64,000 nucleotides of DNA, taken from contig OX463865.1 in assembly GCA_949825065.1 (NCBI GenBank), positions 16,693,763-16,757,762 of the forward strand, written 5' to 3'. Position numbers and translations under genes: made by a program. Below, in pieces: positions 1 to 10,567 of this stretch. Source of the DNA: Odontocerum albicorne (lineage: Eukaryota; Arthropoda; Insecta; Trichoptera; Odontoceridae). Below the pieces are notes generated by a model. The model did no database searches. It was not told where the DNA came from and saw only the letters and a program-made list of their open reading frames with translations. Within the stretch, counting starts at the first letter, position 1; each line of letters starts with the position of its first letter.

Positions 1-399
1 CAATATATTTATATATGATTATTGAAATTCATCAAAACCTTTACAAGAAGAATTGCGTATTTTCAAATGCTACAAGACACGCATAAAATTAGTCGAGCAA
101 GTCACAAAAAAGAGGTTATAAAAAAAAGCAAGAGGCCGTAACTGAGCGAGTGAACGGGCACTTGGGTTCGCCATGAAACATGCGAAATGTCACTGTAGGG
201 CAAATAACAAGGGAACGATGATTGAATTTTGATAAAACAACGTAAATATTTCCTTTTTACTTTCGCGATTTGATGAAGTGCCATTATGCTCTTTTACGTA
301 AAAAATAAGGATTTTCGTAAAGAATTTTGTTCATGTTCGTTTTTGGGTGATATTTTACAAGAAATGTTTTTACTCACAGGGTAACCAAGCGTTTCTGAT
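1..399. other. AT-rich sequence, no gene recognised
   Basis: No coding pattern, tRNA-like boxes or terminal repeats were recognised. The only open frames are short and have no recognisable motif. Confidence 0.5.
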
Positions 400-490
400 A
401 TTTTATTTTATTTATTTATTTATTTTACACACGACAACAAATATACATAATTTGCGAAAAAACAATATGTTATTTAATTTGGATAAACAA
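400..490 (-). mobile_element. LINE 3' tail fragment (repeat R-A)
   Basis: This stretch starts with a TTTA-rich run and continues as a diverged copy of the sequence at 731-800. Both are the reverse complement of 25630-25690. On the minus strand it reads as a LINE 3' end finishing in an AAATAA-type tail. Only the last 90 bp are present, as expected for a 5'-truncated insertion. Confidence 0.45.
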
Positions 491-586
491 TTGTTCAGTA
501 ATACAACCTTCAGATAGGTTCTGTTTATTAATTTTAAGGTATCAGTACCACAAGGTTGTGATTTATACAAAGTGTTATAAATAAAT

Positions 587-735
587 AGTCTTTCAAATTG
601 AGTGTTTTTTTAATTCTTCAATAAAACACAGATGGCGTCGCGAACTTGCCTGGGTCTTGTGACATTTGAGAAGTATAACATTTATAAAAAATGGATTCGT
701 ATACAGTACAACAACGCGTTCAAATTGTTTAATTA
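587..735 (+). mobile_element. T1 DNA transposon, 5'-end fragment
   Basis: It opens with the T1 terminal motif GTCTTTCAAATTGAG, a T run and ATAAAACACAGATGGCGTCG, the same leader seen at 4989 and, reversed, at 4242. The similarity stops near 735, where a LINE tail follows. No transposase domain remains. Confidence 0.6.
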
Positions 736-940
736 TTTTATTTATTTTACACATGGCAAAAAATATATGATACATAATTTGCAAAAAAACAACAGGTGAT
801 TTAATTCAGACACACAATTTTAATCGATCTGGGTTTGTTGCCTTTCACTGGTCTTGTCCCCAGTAAACTAGGCTTTTGCCTGTATCTCACTGAGGACATA
901 TAGCATGAAAAAATAAATCGATACTCTTTTCCGATTCTTA
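731..940 (-). mobile_element. LINE 3' tail fragment (repeat R-A)
   Basis: About 210 bp are the reverse complement of 25497-25690, including the shared block AAACTAGGCTTTTGCCTGTA. The minus-strand 3' end is a TAAAATAAATAA-like tail. This is the longer of the two R-A copies at the left edge. The LINE clade is not identifiable from the untranslated part. Confidence 0.5.
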
Positions 941-1176
941 ATTATGTACATTATCTTACTAATTTATGCAGCTTTCTTGAAAATATATAGAGTCCTCTTT
1001 CGCCAATATACCTGAAACAAAAAATATATGAATTAGTTTTCTGTATTTTATAATCGTTAAAAAAGTAACTATTATCGTTAAAAAATGAATGAAATTGATA
1101 GCACAGCCCTCTCACTTGGAATAATGTACACACCTAAATTATCAATTAGCTACACTAAGATTAAAATTTAGTCACT

Positions 1177-1844
1177 TTAACGCTTCTTTCCCTGTGATGT
1201 GTAACTAGTACACATTGCTTCTAAAAACTTTAATATCTCTATAAATATAATAAATACTGGGTTCAGATTTTAGGTATTCCTCCGTAATACATTTACGCAT
1301 TGAATGAAAAAAATAATATTAATAATAATTAGCACTTATCGCCCACATCAGAGAAATTTTGTGAAAATTGGGAATAAATTCACCAATATAATCAAACGTG
1401 TGCCAGTGTATGACGTATGTATATTCATTCTAAAAAACCGCTATGGGTGAGGAAGCGACGTTATTCACGTCTCACTCTCACTCAACTTCGGTATATGGGA
1501 ACTTAAGAAATAGAATATCAGTTCGCAATTGTGTTTATTCCTTCGAGGTATAGCATACACAGTGTTAGTCCGTCTTAGGTCTCAGTAGCTCTCGGGCATC
1601 CATTTGAGGTGGTCTCTTTGCCCGTTTTGTGAACGTCGGTCGATGTTTTTTTCATGTTTTCAGCAATTAAATTACAATTATTATCACTTTTGACTGGAAA
1701 TGTAATTTATTTAAGGATCGGCTATGAATATTCTTATTTTTTTTATTTTAAATCGCTCATTTTTACATGATTGTGTATTGATGTGTATTGAATATACAGC
1801 ACCGGAACGCGCGAATTTTTTTAGCACAGGAAAGGAAAGGTTAA
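1177..1844. mobile_element. piggyBac-like MITE, TTAA-bounded (copy 1)
   Basis: TTAA lies at 1177-1180 and 1841-1844. The ends are inverted repeats: a left end containing CTTTCCCTGTG, and a right end whose reverse complement starts CCTTTCCTTTCCTGTG. The 660-bp interior has no transposase. The same family recurs at 38803, 47994, 11771 (inverted) and 43046 (truncated). TTAA target duplication and CCYTT-type ends are characteristic of the piggyBac superfamily, so this is a non-autonomous derivative. Confidence 0.8.
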
Positions 1845-2743
1845 TGTCTTTTTACGTATTTTGAATCTATTACAATAGAAATTAAGATTTTTAAATATTA
1901 ATAATTTTTTGACATAATAAATAACCGTCAAGTGTCATTTAAATGTCACATTAACAATTATAAAACAAAAGATAACGTATCACCACATTCCTAAATAATT
2001 AACGAATGATACACATATCGCCCAAAATGTGACAATTAATGTAATTAAATACAATTAATTAAATTTAATCAACCACACAACTCTCGAATATATAACAATA
2101 AAATCCTTGCCAAGTGCAACAAGAAAACAAAATTAAGGGGTAAATAGAAAAAAATGGAAACTTACGATAAAGTGAAAAGATTTTGAAATATGCTGAAACT
2201 AAAACTTGTGCTGAAAAACATGTTTCAAAAAAAAATAATTGTCATTTTATTTGAAGTTTTTCTAAGTACAGTTTATAACACGTAAATATTTCATTTCACG
2301 TACTTTTTACAATTGAGTACTACGAAAGCATACCTATATACACGAAACGGTAGAAATTTTAAAGTTAAACGGTTAAAATTTGACAATTGAAACAACAGTA
2401 TTTAAACGTAGCATCGAAAAATTATTTTGCAAGTAAATGTTTTTTTTATGTACCGAAAACATCCACTTTACGGTCAAAACGAACAAACGTATCGAAAACG
2501 ATCGAGGTAGGAATAATAGTAGAAAAAATAAAATTAGGTGTTAAAATGATAAATATATTGAGAGGAAGGCATAATATTCCAGTTCGTTAAGAATTTCTAG
2601 AAATTTTAAGGGGTTCACGATTTTATATTCAAATAGAAACATACATAAAAACCGTTTCAATGCCAAGAACGGTATTATCCGCATAATTAATTGACACAGG
2701 TTAAGCGCTTTTATATCGCGTTCATGTTATTACGTTTATATGC
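1845..2743. other. AT-rich sequence, no gene recognised
   Basis: About 900 bp of very AT-rich DNA. A 67-codon open frame at 2387-2590 has no recognisable motif and is likely chance. No terminal repeats were seen. Confidence 0.5.
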
Positions 2744-2844
2744 GGTCTTTCCAATTGAGCGTTTTTTTATTCAATTTTTTAAAATTCTTGAATAAAACAC
2801 ACAATTTGCTTTGATTTCTAAAAACTTTTTATTTGTCATTGAAG

Positions 2845-3793
2845 TACGAGGCGTATCCAGAAAGTAAGTGTACTGAGGCTCTCACGATCGGATTGATTTT
2901 ATTTTTCGACATGTTGGCTACACTTCTGTGTAGCCTGACCCTTCCCCTCCGCAACGAGACCGGTCCGATGTCAGTACGTTGAGAAGTGTCGACGTGACAA
3001 TACGTTTCGTGAAAAATGTAAATCCAATCTCCCGCCAAGTGCGAAATACGGGGCGTATTCCGTTATCTCGTTTAGAAGGGAAAACCTCCGGTTGAGGTTT
3101 ATAATGAGGTGAAAACTGCATATGGTGATAAAACTATGAATCGTATGAGTGTGTACAAGTGGTGTCGCGAGTTTAAAAACGGTCGTACGTCTGTGCATGA
3201 TGATCAGAGGAGCGGAAGACCTTCAATTGACTGACGAAATTGTTTTGGGACTGTCAAGGCATAATTTTAATTGAATATATGCCTCAAGGGGAGACCATCA
3301 ACTCTGCAAGATACTGTGAGACCCTAAAAAAATTGCGGAGGGTGATTTAGAACAAGAGGAGAGGCATGCTGACAAAGGGAGTCTGCCTGCTGCATGACAA
3401 TGCCAGACCACACACGGCCAACGCCACGAAGGAACTGCTCACCTCGTTTAAATGGGATGTCCTGAACCATCCCGCGCATTCCCTTGACCTAGCACCTTCA
3501 GATTACTATCTCTTTACCTCCCTGAAGCTGCACATGGGTGGAAAAAGGTTTTCAACCGACGAGGAGGTAAAGGAGAAGGTGAAGAAGTGGACGGAGGGGT
3601 TAGCGGGAAACTACTTCGAAGAAGGCATCAAAAAGTTGATACTCCGCTTCACCACCTGCATTGAGAGGAACGGCGACTATGTGGAAAAATAGCTTACATA
3701 TGTACTACGGTAACCACGTAATTTTTTTGTTTAAATAAAAAAAATTGTAACCTACAAAAATTCAGTACACTTACTTTCTGGACTAACCTTGTA
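2845..3793 (+). mobile_element. mariner element, internally deleted
   Basis: Near-perfect inverted ends, about 28-33 bp long, share CCAGAAAGTAAGTGTACTGA (2856-2875, and its reverse complement ending near 3783). TA lies at the outer edge on both sides, matching the mariner target. The element is about 950 bp, whereas full mariners are about 1.3 kb, so the central transposase region is partly lost. Confidence 0.85.
3008..3692 (+). pseudogene. mariner transposase (DD34D type), broken
   Basis: Mariner transposases cut and paste the element using a catalytic DDD triad. From 3109 the sequence encodes a degenerate N-terminal helix-turn-helix part (YGDKTMNRMSVYKWCREFKN, then DDQRSGRPS). After frame breaks comes INSARYCETLKKLRR (near 3298), and then an open stretch at 3366-3692. 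That stretch holds LLHDNARPHTA (second catalytic D) and LDLAPSDYYLF (third), and ends in GDYVEK, the usual mariner C-terminus. The segment with the first catalytic D is missing, and stops and frameshifts separate the parts, so it cannot be active. Confidence 0.85.
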
Positions 3794-3799
3794 TAATGT

Positions 3800-4161
3800 A
3801 TGATATTTAAAAACAAAAAAACAATATCCGCCAAATGTCCACCTCTTACAGCTCCACAGATGTCCACTGTTTTGTCAAAATTTTCGATGACATTTTGGCA
3901 TAATTGTGGTTCTAACTCAACAATAACGCGAATAATTTCGACCTTCAGCTCAGGAATTGATCGGGGGTCATTTTTATAGACCTGGTTATTCACGTAACCC
4001 CAGAGAAAATCGTCCAACGGTGTCAGATCACATGATCTTGGCGGCCAATTAACATCACCGTTTCCGGAGATTACAATACATAAAATAATTCTCAATTTGA
4101 ACGTGTTGTTGTATTGTATACGACTCCATTTTTTATAAATGTCATACATCACACTTCTCAA
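3800..4161 (-). pseudogene. T1 transposase, C-terminal fragment
   Basis: The minus-strand frame encodes WPPRSCDLTPLDDFLWGYV, followed by a lysine/glutamate-rich tail and a GGHLAD-like end. This is the last part of the DDE domain of an IS630/Tc1/mariner-superfamily transposase common in insects. The N-terminal DNA-binding and central parts are absent. The upstream 'coding' part is leader sequence, so the start codon at 4161 is not meaningful. The 4989-5357 copy has the same layout. Confidence 0.7.
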
Positions 4162-4248
4162 ATATCACAAGACCCATGCAAATTAGCGACGCCATCTGTG
4201 TTTTATCCAAGAGTTAAAAAAAACTACTCAATTTGAAAGACTCTTTAT

Positions 4249-4737
4249 TAGTGATGTACAGGGTACAAAAAATGCCGGGTACCGGGTATTGAGTATTAGG
4301 TAAACAAAAAAGAACTTCAGATAATCTGGGAGGTTAGTCAAAAAATGCAGATATTTATCCAAAACTATCAAAATTGGCTAGACAGTACTTATCAACACCT
4401 CCTAGCAGCATACCCAGCGGAAGGATATTATATGCAGTGAGGCGGGTATTCTCTGCGGAGAGAGAAGGAATAAAATTGCTTCCGCGAAAGGTAGAGAAAT
4501 TATCATTTCTGCATTATCTACGATTATTGAAACGGAATTATTATTTCTATTGCATTTTTTCTTTACAAAAAATATATTTAAATAAATTTTGAGTAATTTA
4601 TTTTTATTCTTCTATCTTTTTTTTTAGTTTTTACGTAACCCAATACCCGATCCTAGCAATATTGGTCGGATCCAATTTGCGGGTATTGAAAATATTGCCG
4701 GGTACATGGTAATTTCCAAGGACCCGATACATCACTA
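4249..4737 (+). mobile_element. hAT transposon remnant with dimerisation-domain piece
   Basis: Inverted ends TAGTGATGTAC (4249) and, reversed, near 4737 bound 489 bp. The plus strand at about 4358-4545 encodes KLARQYLSTPPSSIPSGR and then EKLSFLHYLRLLKR, matching the C-terminal hAT dimerisation region (usually SSVPSER, then EKLLFLHYNLRLL). The rest of the transposase is missing. It abuts the T1 end, so it inserted next to or into T1. The flanking octamers match only 5 of 8. Confidence 0.75.
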
Positions 4738-4988
4738 GTTTATATTACCAATTTGATGCTGTTATGCTATATTTTACAATTTATACTGATACTGCCATCT
4801 CTGTAAAAGATTATGAATATTTCTGTAACATGTTAAAATACTTTCTAATCGAGATATTGTCATTTTTCTAAAGTGACAGCCGTTTTAAGAGTAACATATG
4901 TCGTTGGGGTTGGCGCATCAGTATTTTTTAAGCGGGTTCTCCATAATTTATTTACTATTTGTCGTATTTTAATGCTAATTAAATAAAA

Positions 4989-5357
4989 GGTCTTTCAAAT
5001 TGAGCGGTTTTTTTTATTCTTGAATAAAACACAGATTGCGTCGTGAACTTGCCTGGGTCTTGTGACATTTGAGAAGTGTAATGTATGACATTTATGAAAA
5101 TGAAATAGTACAATACAACGACGCGTTTAAATTGTTGGGTTATTTCATGTATTGTAATCTCCGGAAACAGTGGTGTTAATTGGCCACCAAGATCATGTGA
5201 TCTGACACCGTTGGACTATTTTCTCTGGAATTACGTGAAAAACCAGGTCTATAAGAATGACCCCCGATCAATTCCTGAGCTGAAGGATGAAATTATTCGC
5301 GTTATTGGTCAGTTAAAACCGCAATTATGCCAAAATAATCGCTCAATTTAAAAGACC
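4989..5357 (+). mobile_element. T1 element, internally deleted copy
   Basis: It starts GGTCTTTCAAATTGAGCG and ends with the inverted form ending AAAAGACC at 5357. Inside are the T1 leader and a decayed transposase C-terminus, near 5175-5335, with recognisable WPPRSC and LTPLDYFLW. The transition from leader straight to C-terminus near 5150 matches the copy at 3800-4242, so both derive from the same deleted parent. Confidence 0.8.
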
Positions 5358-5867
5358 CGATATTTTTTTCGGTTTTTATATAAAAAAAATGTTGGTTAAT
5401 ACAGCATAACCACGTATTTTCGGTAACATGTGAGTTAAATTTGTATTACATATATTTAAAAAAAATACTTATATATTGCGTTATATAGTGAACGTTCCTT
5501 AGTGTAGTGACAACCTTTAATTTAATTTCGAGAGATTAAAAAAATCATTGAATATTAAAAAAAAATTACATTTAACATAACAAAACGTCAATTAAGCGTA
5601 GATAATAACTTATTAAAACGTTTTCAATATTTAAAAATAAAAATGTCAAAAAGACTCTGGCTTACAGGTACACACTACTTATTCCATACCAGACACGGAA
5701 AAAGTTAATATAAGACTTGTATATCTGGCGAATTCATTAATGTTAAGCAATTTATATACTTTATATAATGTAGTAAAAAATAAAAGACATAACAGTGCGT
5801 TGGTGCCTGCTTTGATTTATGGAAGTAAAAAACTTAGATTTGGCAGGAGGATAAAAATAAAACGAGT
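5358..5867. other. AT-rich sequence, no gene recognised
   Basis: No recognisable coding motif, terminal repeat or tRNA-like box was seen here. Confidence 0.45.
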
Positions 5868-6178
5868 ATGATCAATGGTATGCAGATGTATGCACTAAGA
5901 ATAAATACGGACAGCCAATGAAGTCATTGATATTTTAGGTAAGATTAGAAAATTAACATTTTAATGGTTTGGGCATACTAGACAATGGAAGGTAAGAAAA
6001 GCATGGCTAAACAAGAATATAATTCCGAGGTGTTCGTGGATGACGTTGACTGAGAAAAATGTGGATTAAGTGGACCAAATTTTTAAACAAGATAATGAGA
6101 GAAGTATATTATTTATAGTTAAGGTATGAAACATTGTGAAGGTTTAAAGATATTGTAATTTGTTTCATCTAGTACTAT

Positions 6179-6390
6179 CAAGTAGACAGAAAATAAGGTT
6201 CTGGAACGAACATGTATCCAGAATGGAGGAACCAAGAGCCGTAAGAATGGCCAGGGACAGTATCCCCCAAGCAACCAGACCTCCAGGACGACCTCCCAAA
6301 AGATGGAAAGACCGCTGGCAGTCGACGTCACAAGAGGGAAACGATGATGCAGGACCATAACAGGCCAACAGGGCTAAAAGAAGAAGTAAA
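6179..6390 (+). mobile_element. LINE-F 5'-truncated insertion (RT C-terminus)
   Basis: It is flanked by the 8-bp TSD AGTACTAT (6171-6178 and 6391-6398). The plus strand encodes FWNEHVSRMEEPRAVRMAR, then RPPGRPPKRWKDRW and a short basic end. This is the extreme C-terminus of a LINE endonuclease/reverse-transcriptase polyprotein (the W.HV.RM...GRP.KRW pattern). It is only 212 bp long, so it was born dead by 5' truncation. The same family is at 10568-11020, reversed. Confidence 0.75.
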
Positions 6391-6408
6391 AGTACTATTT
6401 GTGTAACG

Positions 6409-6462
6409 GCATAACCAAAACCCTACTAGTTTCAAGGTGTTCACCTCACCATCAAGGGAGAA
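6409..6462 (-). ncRNA. hammerhead-like motif, degenerate
   Basis: The reverse complement aligns with the PLE hammerhead-like motif, but the first core box is mutated (TTGATGG instead of CTGANGA). Stem II and the GAAA box are present. Probably inactive. Confidence 0.4.
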
Positions 6463-6840
6463 CAAACAATACCGAATTCTGTTCGAACTGGTACCGACAT
6501 ATACACTTGTAACTATAAACCGGGATGGGGATTGTTGATGGAGTTAGGTAGGAAACAAATTCAGCGAGCAGCGGCAAGATCCTGGGAATATATGTGTTTG
6601 CTAGATGTTCATCTCGATGTAACGGTATAACCACTTTATATAATACAATATTATAACCTTACCGGTTCTACCGTTACATACAGTGGAATAAACCGTTTTT
6701 TTATAAAACAAATTACATTGAGAGAAGTATTGATAAGACAAAAAGCTGTTTGCTTAAATATAAAAGTATGGACATCTGTCCTCTCCATCTACCCTGCAAA
6801 GGACACGGCATGAGCTTATATATTTATGTATACACAATGT

Positions 6841-7730
6841 AAGAATAGTTCATTTATCGGGGAAATGCTGACTCTTAGAAAATGCTGAGTGCTTGTGGCG
6901 GAATTCAATTTTTTTGCGTTTAACCGCAGAATTTATGTTTACGTATCACATACCTGTTTGAGAATTTATTATTTGTAAGACGTGTCAATTTTCATTGTTC
7001 CCTTTATTAAAATAATAATCTCACATATATCGTTATTTGGTTCTTATTAATTTTATTTTCAGAGAAGAGAGTATATTATTGACACATGTGATAACCCGTT
7101 TCACTTAAAACAAAAAAAAAATATAAGTAGGTCTACGGTGTCTAAGCAAAAAGAAATAATGACGGGAAAGCGCTTGTTTTTATATGATTGACATTAATTT
7201 CTCTAAACTGTATTTTGGTTATTCCAATAAATTTCCTTAAAATTTAAAAGAAATAACGAACAAATAAATTATATGAATTTTAATTTCTTCCCTTTGTCCT
7301 GTTCTTCTGTGTTTTAACCCGTTTTTTCTCTATTGTGAATTTATAGACACAATTTAATATTCAAAGCCATAAAATTTAAGTAATTTGCAAATTTCACGTT
7401 CGACAATAATCCCTCAGAACTATTTAATTGCACCTCATAGGATCGCCAACTCGATATTCCTACAGATATAACACGACCGAGGAATCATGCAGTTGCCCGT
7501 AATAAAACCGTATTAGAGCCGGTCACCGACGGCCACTTTTATGGGGCAATAAAACTTGGTCAAACTATTACAGTGAGGGGCACTCAAAATGTTAATGCAA
7601 TTTTCATACGTTTTGTTATTTTATTTTCTCTCTTGCCCCGTAAATTTTACGATATCAGGTGATAATTCAAAAAGACCCTTAAGACTTTTAGCTTCGTGTT
7701 TGATTTGCGAATTGTTAAAACCCTAGTACT
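6841..7730. other. no gene recognised
   Basis: About 890 bp with no recognised coding motif. It includes a slightly GC-richer patch at 7480-7570. No terminal repeats were identified. Confidence 0.45.
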
Positions 7731-7734
7731 TCAA

Positions 7735-8320
7735 TTGCAAACGTTTTTAAGTGGTCATTGGTTTAAAACATTCATACCTAGTGAGCATCCCTTTAAAATA
7801 TATGTATCTTATGCTTCTGTTACTTGATTATGGTGACATATGTTATTTGAATGTGAACGAAGAGATGATGTTGGATAAATTGAAGAGACTCAAAAACGTT
7901 TGCGTGCGATTTATATATCACCTAACGACGTATGACCACGTATCAAACTTCAATAGCTTAAGATCAAGCAGCAAAATAATCTTAATTGTCCTACCACCCT
8001 CTCTTATCTCGCCAAATATTTTCAGTATCTTTCCGATCATAGATTTGCACTACGCTCAAACAAAGATTGTTTATTGTCATTCCGAGTTCACCGTTCTTTT
8101 TTTTATCGTCCTTTACTATTAATGCAATGAGATTACTACTAGTAATCGTCCGTCTTTTTGGCGTTTATCGGCGTATCTCATGTGTGTGTTCATGGATTTC
8201 GTGAGGAGGGATGCTCATTTGAATGTATTTTTGCGACGATGTAACTTGCTTCATTTACTTTCGTTTGGTTGGTTGAGAGAGATTGCCGCTTGACGTGAAA
8301 TGTTAAATTGAGAAGGTACT
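7735..8320 (+). pseudogene. CR1-like LINE, RT C-terminal fragment plus 3' region
   Basis: At about 7800-7965 the plus strand encodes LDYGDICYLNV...LDKLKRLKNVCVRFIYHLTTYDHV, the post-RT C-terminal region of CR1/Jockey-type LINEs (LQRLQN.C.RFIF pattern). It matches 43521-43931. The frame decays after 7965. From about 8160 the 3' untranslated region of the same LINE begins. It ends in the shared GGTTGG...AGATTGCC box near 8270. Confidence 0.65.
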
Positions 8321-8487
8321 GAAAAACTCGTTATTTCAAGTCAGTATAACGTGTTTCATTCTTGATTATTCTTTCCTCTCCACCATCCTTTCTTTTTCAT
8401 TTGATTGATGATATTTCACTTTTATTTTTGACTATGCACCATATATGTTCATAAATTTAAAAAATAAAAATAATAAATTATTTCATA

Positions 8488-8690
8488 AAGACCACCTCCA
8501 TGGCCTAGTTGATAAGACGCCTGTCTCCTAAACCGGAGGTTGTGGGTTCAAATCCCGCTGGAACACAGTTTTTTTTTTAAATAATTCCAGTCTGCTTTCA
8601 CTTAAGACCTCTTTAACATCTTTTTGGCTGGTTGGAAGAGATTGCCACATATTGTATACAACGAAAGTGTAATACAATACTAAAAAATCA
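8488..8690 (+). mobile_element. tRNA-derived SINE-1
   Basis: It has an A box (TGGCCTAGTTGAT, 8512) and a B box (GGGTTCAAATCCC, near 8545), with an anticodon-arm-like CTGTCTCCTAAACC resembling an Arg-CCU tRNA. A T run, CACTTAAGACCTCTTTAA, and GGTTGGAAGAGATTGCCA follow; the last is the CR1-like LINE tail. The acceptor stem does not pair well, so it is a SINE and not a tRNA gene. The B box is exact, so Pol III promoter strength could be retained. Confidence 0.75.
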
Positions 8691-8699
8691 TTTAATTAT

Positions 8700-8805
8700 T
8701 CTTTGTAAACATTAAACTCCTTAATTCACTTTTGTCTGGTTGGTTGGAAAGGATTGCCACCTGGCAATATGCCCGCTAGTAAACTGTGCTAAATAACATC
8801 GTCCT
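8700..8805 (+). mobile_element. CR1-like LINE 3' tail
   Basis: It contains CACTTTTGTCTGGTTGGTTGG, split across the usual box, then GATTGCCACCTGGCAATA and a GTGCTAAATAA end. This is the terminal 100 bp of the LINE seen in reverse at 43162-43520. Confidence 0.6.
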
Positions 8806-8834
8806 TTCAATTGAACTTATATGCTGTCACCACA

Positions 8835-8940
8835 TTTCTGTCCTTATGGTCAAATGGTTATTTTTAGTAATATTTTTAATCTCTCCATAATAGTTCCATG
8901 GGGTTCGAATCCCGAGTTGGAGTACACCTGAAGAGAATCT
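8835..8940 (+). mobile_element. tRNA-like SINE head, degenerate
   Basis: It has an exact B box (GGTTCGAATCCC, 8900) with a weak A box (TGGTCAAATGG, 8847). No cloverleaf can be drawn. Probably a decayed SINE head. Confidence 0.45.
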
Positions 8941-8984
8941 GCTCACTAAATTGATATTTTACTTTTATTAACTTCACCATCCTT

Positions 8985-9205
8985 TTTTACAAATCTTCCT
9001 TTCATTATCCTGGCCTTCGATAATCTTAATATATTTGTATGTGTTTTATTTTAAATTTTCCATTTCTTATATGTTTGAATATTTTTGCGGCCACGTAACT
9101 TCCTTACTTTACTTTTGTCTGGTTCATTGGAAGAGATTGCTGCCTGGCAATAAGTCCGCCAGATTGTTTTTACAATGAAGTGTTAAATAAATAAATAAAT
9201 ATATT
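8985..9205 (+). mobile_element. CR1-like LINE 3' untranslated tail
   Basis: It includes GCGGCCACGTAACTTCCTTA, TTTTGTCTGGTTCATTGGAA and GCCAGATTGTTTTTACAATG, ending in GTGTTAAATAAATAAATAAA. The AAATAAATAA end is the LINE's own 3' terminus. Another partial tail (GGTTGGAAGAGATTGCCACT) is at 9280-9320. Confidence 0.65.
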
Positions 9206-9319
9206 GTTTTTTAAATGCCTAGCTTTTTTAATATAAAACTTCTATATTGTACTCAAAACTTTGTAAAAATATTTAAATGGTTGGTTGGAAGAGATTGCCA
9301 CTTGGTAATATACCCACCA

Positions 9320-9799
9320 CATTATCGTAGTAATTGAGTCTCATAGTCAAGGATTCCCTCGCCATTCCGATGTTTATTCAGATGGAAAGCGAATCTGTGC
9401 GGTTTATCATATGTTTGTTTCTTCCTTTCTCCTCTTCAAGTATGTGAGCCGTTGCACACCAGCAAATTCACCAGCCATAACCCTGTACTAGATCAAAAAA
9501 CATGCCGAAGTGAGACGATTGGAAAATATGGGAATGTTTTATTTTGTAAGTTTGCCTAACAAACGAAGTCACAGGTGTCATTTTAATGAAGTCACAGGTG
9601 TCATTGTTTAAGTTTGCCTAACAAAGTCACAGGTATCATTGTTTAAGTTTGCCTAACAAACGAAGTCACATGTGTCATTATGCCCCCAAACATTAGGCGG
9701 AAAAACTGTTTGTATATTTCGATTATAGTAGCACAGTGCGCGGTTCGAACCGGCAAACCTTCCCTAATGAAGTTCGGCGCGTTACCGAGCGGCCATACA
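9320..9799 (-). mobile_element. tRNA-derived SINE-2 with internal repeats
   Basis: On the minus strand a tRNA-like head starts TGTATGGCCGCTCGGTAACG, with B box GGTTCGAACCGC (9728-9799). The body and 3' end (GGAATGGCGAGGGAATCC, near 9350) match 20435-20778. A direct repeat of AAGTTTGCCTAACAAACGAA plus GTCACAGGTGTCATT occupies 9540-9682 and is not in the other copies, so it expanded within this one. Confidence 0.65.
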
Positions 9800-9819
9800 C
9801 CTCAAACATGTTATATTAT

Positions 9820-10560
9820 ATACACTCTACATGAAAGTGCTAAATAAAAATGTTAAATAAAAAATAAATGAGCTGTGTATAACGCGATAGTTACCATAAA
9901 TAAATAACCTAATTAATTTTCTTACAACCTTTATTATCTAGGTACTATATTTTTTCATTAAATTGCAAAATAGACGAGATTTTCGCTACACGCTACATAA
10001 AGCAGTGCAGTTAGTAAATCCTCTTAAGAGAAAACGGCTGAAGCACTGTGCGTTGAAAGATTGCGAGTTGAACAGTAATTTTATCGTTATTTTATGGGAA
10101 CACATCTCTCTCTCTTCTCCCTTCAATCTCCTCTTCTAATCCGAGATGGACCTCTTAAATTCAACCCAACCCTCTTAAGAAACAGGGGCGAGAAATCCTT
10201 AAGTATCATGCCAATTTCCTTTCGAGGTAGACAGTGAGGTCCAGACTTTAATATCTAGACACATGTTTTACTTTCATAAATCAAACTCGGTACCAAAATA
10301 CTCTTGTTGACTATCATTTTATAGTAGTAGATATTGATTCCCTCAGATTCGAATATTATATGTGTTGGTGCTTCAACAGTTTTGTTTTCTATCGCTATAA
10401 AAATATTTTCTGAATATTTTATTGAGATATATTGAAGTCGTTTATTAAAATTTATTAATATCACTATAGATGTATTTAAAAAATGGTAATCTTAATTTAA
10501 AAAATAAATCAAATAGTCAAATAATATTTTGGTTTCGATATCAATTAAATTGTAAATTTA
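9820..10560. other. no gene recognised
   Basis: No recognised element or coding motif was seen. A 69-codon minus frame at 10255-10464 lacks any motif. Confidence 0.4.
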
Positions 10561-10567
10561 ACAAAAC

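Larger units (their letters stand above)
2744..4242 (-). mobile_element. T1 element (Tc1/mariner superfamily) hosting a nested mariner
   Basis: Inverted ends GGTCTTTCCAATTGAG at 2744 and, reversed, near 4242 bound this copy. The minus-strand right part carries the T1 leader and a transposase C-terminal segment. A mariner at 2845-3793 sits inside it. Without the mariner about 550 bp remain, so this was already an internally deleted copy. The left end diverges after about 60 bp, so pairing of the two ends is inferred. Confidence 0.55.
6108..6718 (-). mobile_element. Penelope-like element, short inverted-end copy
   Basis: It is flanked by the 12-bp TSD TGAGAGAAGTAT (6096-6107 and 6719-6730). 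The left arm is the PLE terminus in reverse (TTTATAGTTAAGG...GGTTTAAAGA). The right arm is a decayed forward terminus (GTGGAATAAACCG). Between them lies part of the 3' coding tail region and a degenerate hammerhead-like motif. A LINE fragment is nested at 6179-6390. The GIY-YIG domain itself is missing. Confidence 0.7.
5868..6840 (+). mobile_element. LINE-A 3' fragment, split by a PLE
   Basis: At 5868-6095 decayed reverse-transcriptase C-terminal sequence (a WFGHT-like motif near 5968) resembles 63190-63490. At 6731-6840 the LINE-A 3' region resumes (GTCCTCTCCATCTACCCTGC), similar to 63560-63620 and 31940-32000. A PLE at 6108-6718 sits between the two parts with its own TSD. LINE-A is recognised elsewhere by an ELKAD...LRWFGHV pattern. 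Confidence 0.5.

Noticed and set aside
8503..8578. tRNA gene (Arg-CCU-like)
   Set aside because: A and B boxes and anticodon arm are visible, but the acceptor stem does not pair and a SINE body follows; a full copy of the same unit is at 55055-55262.
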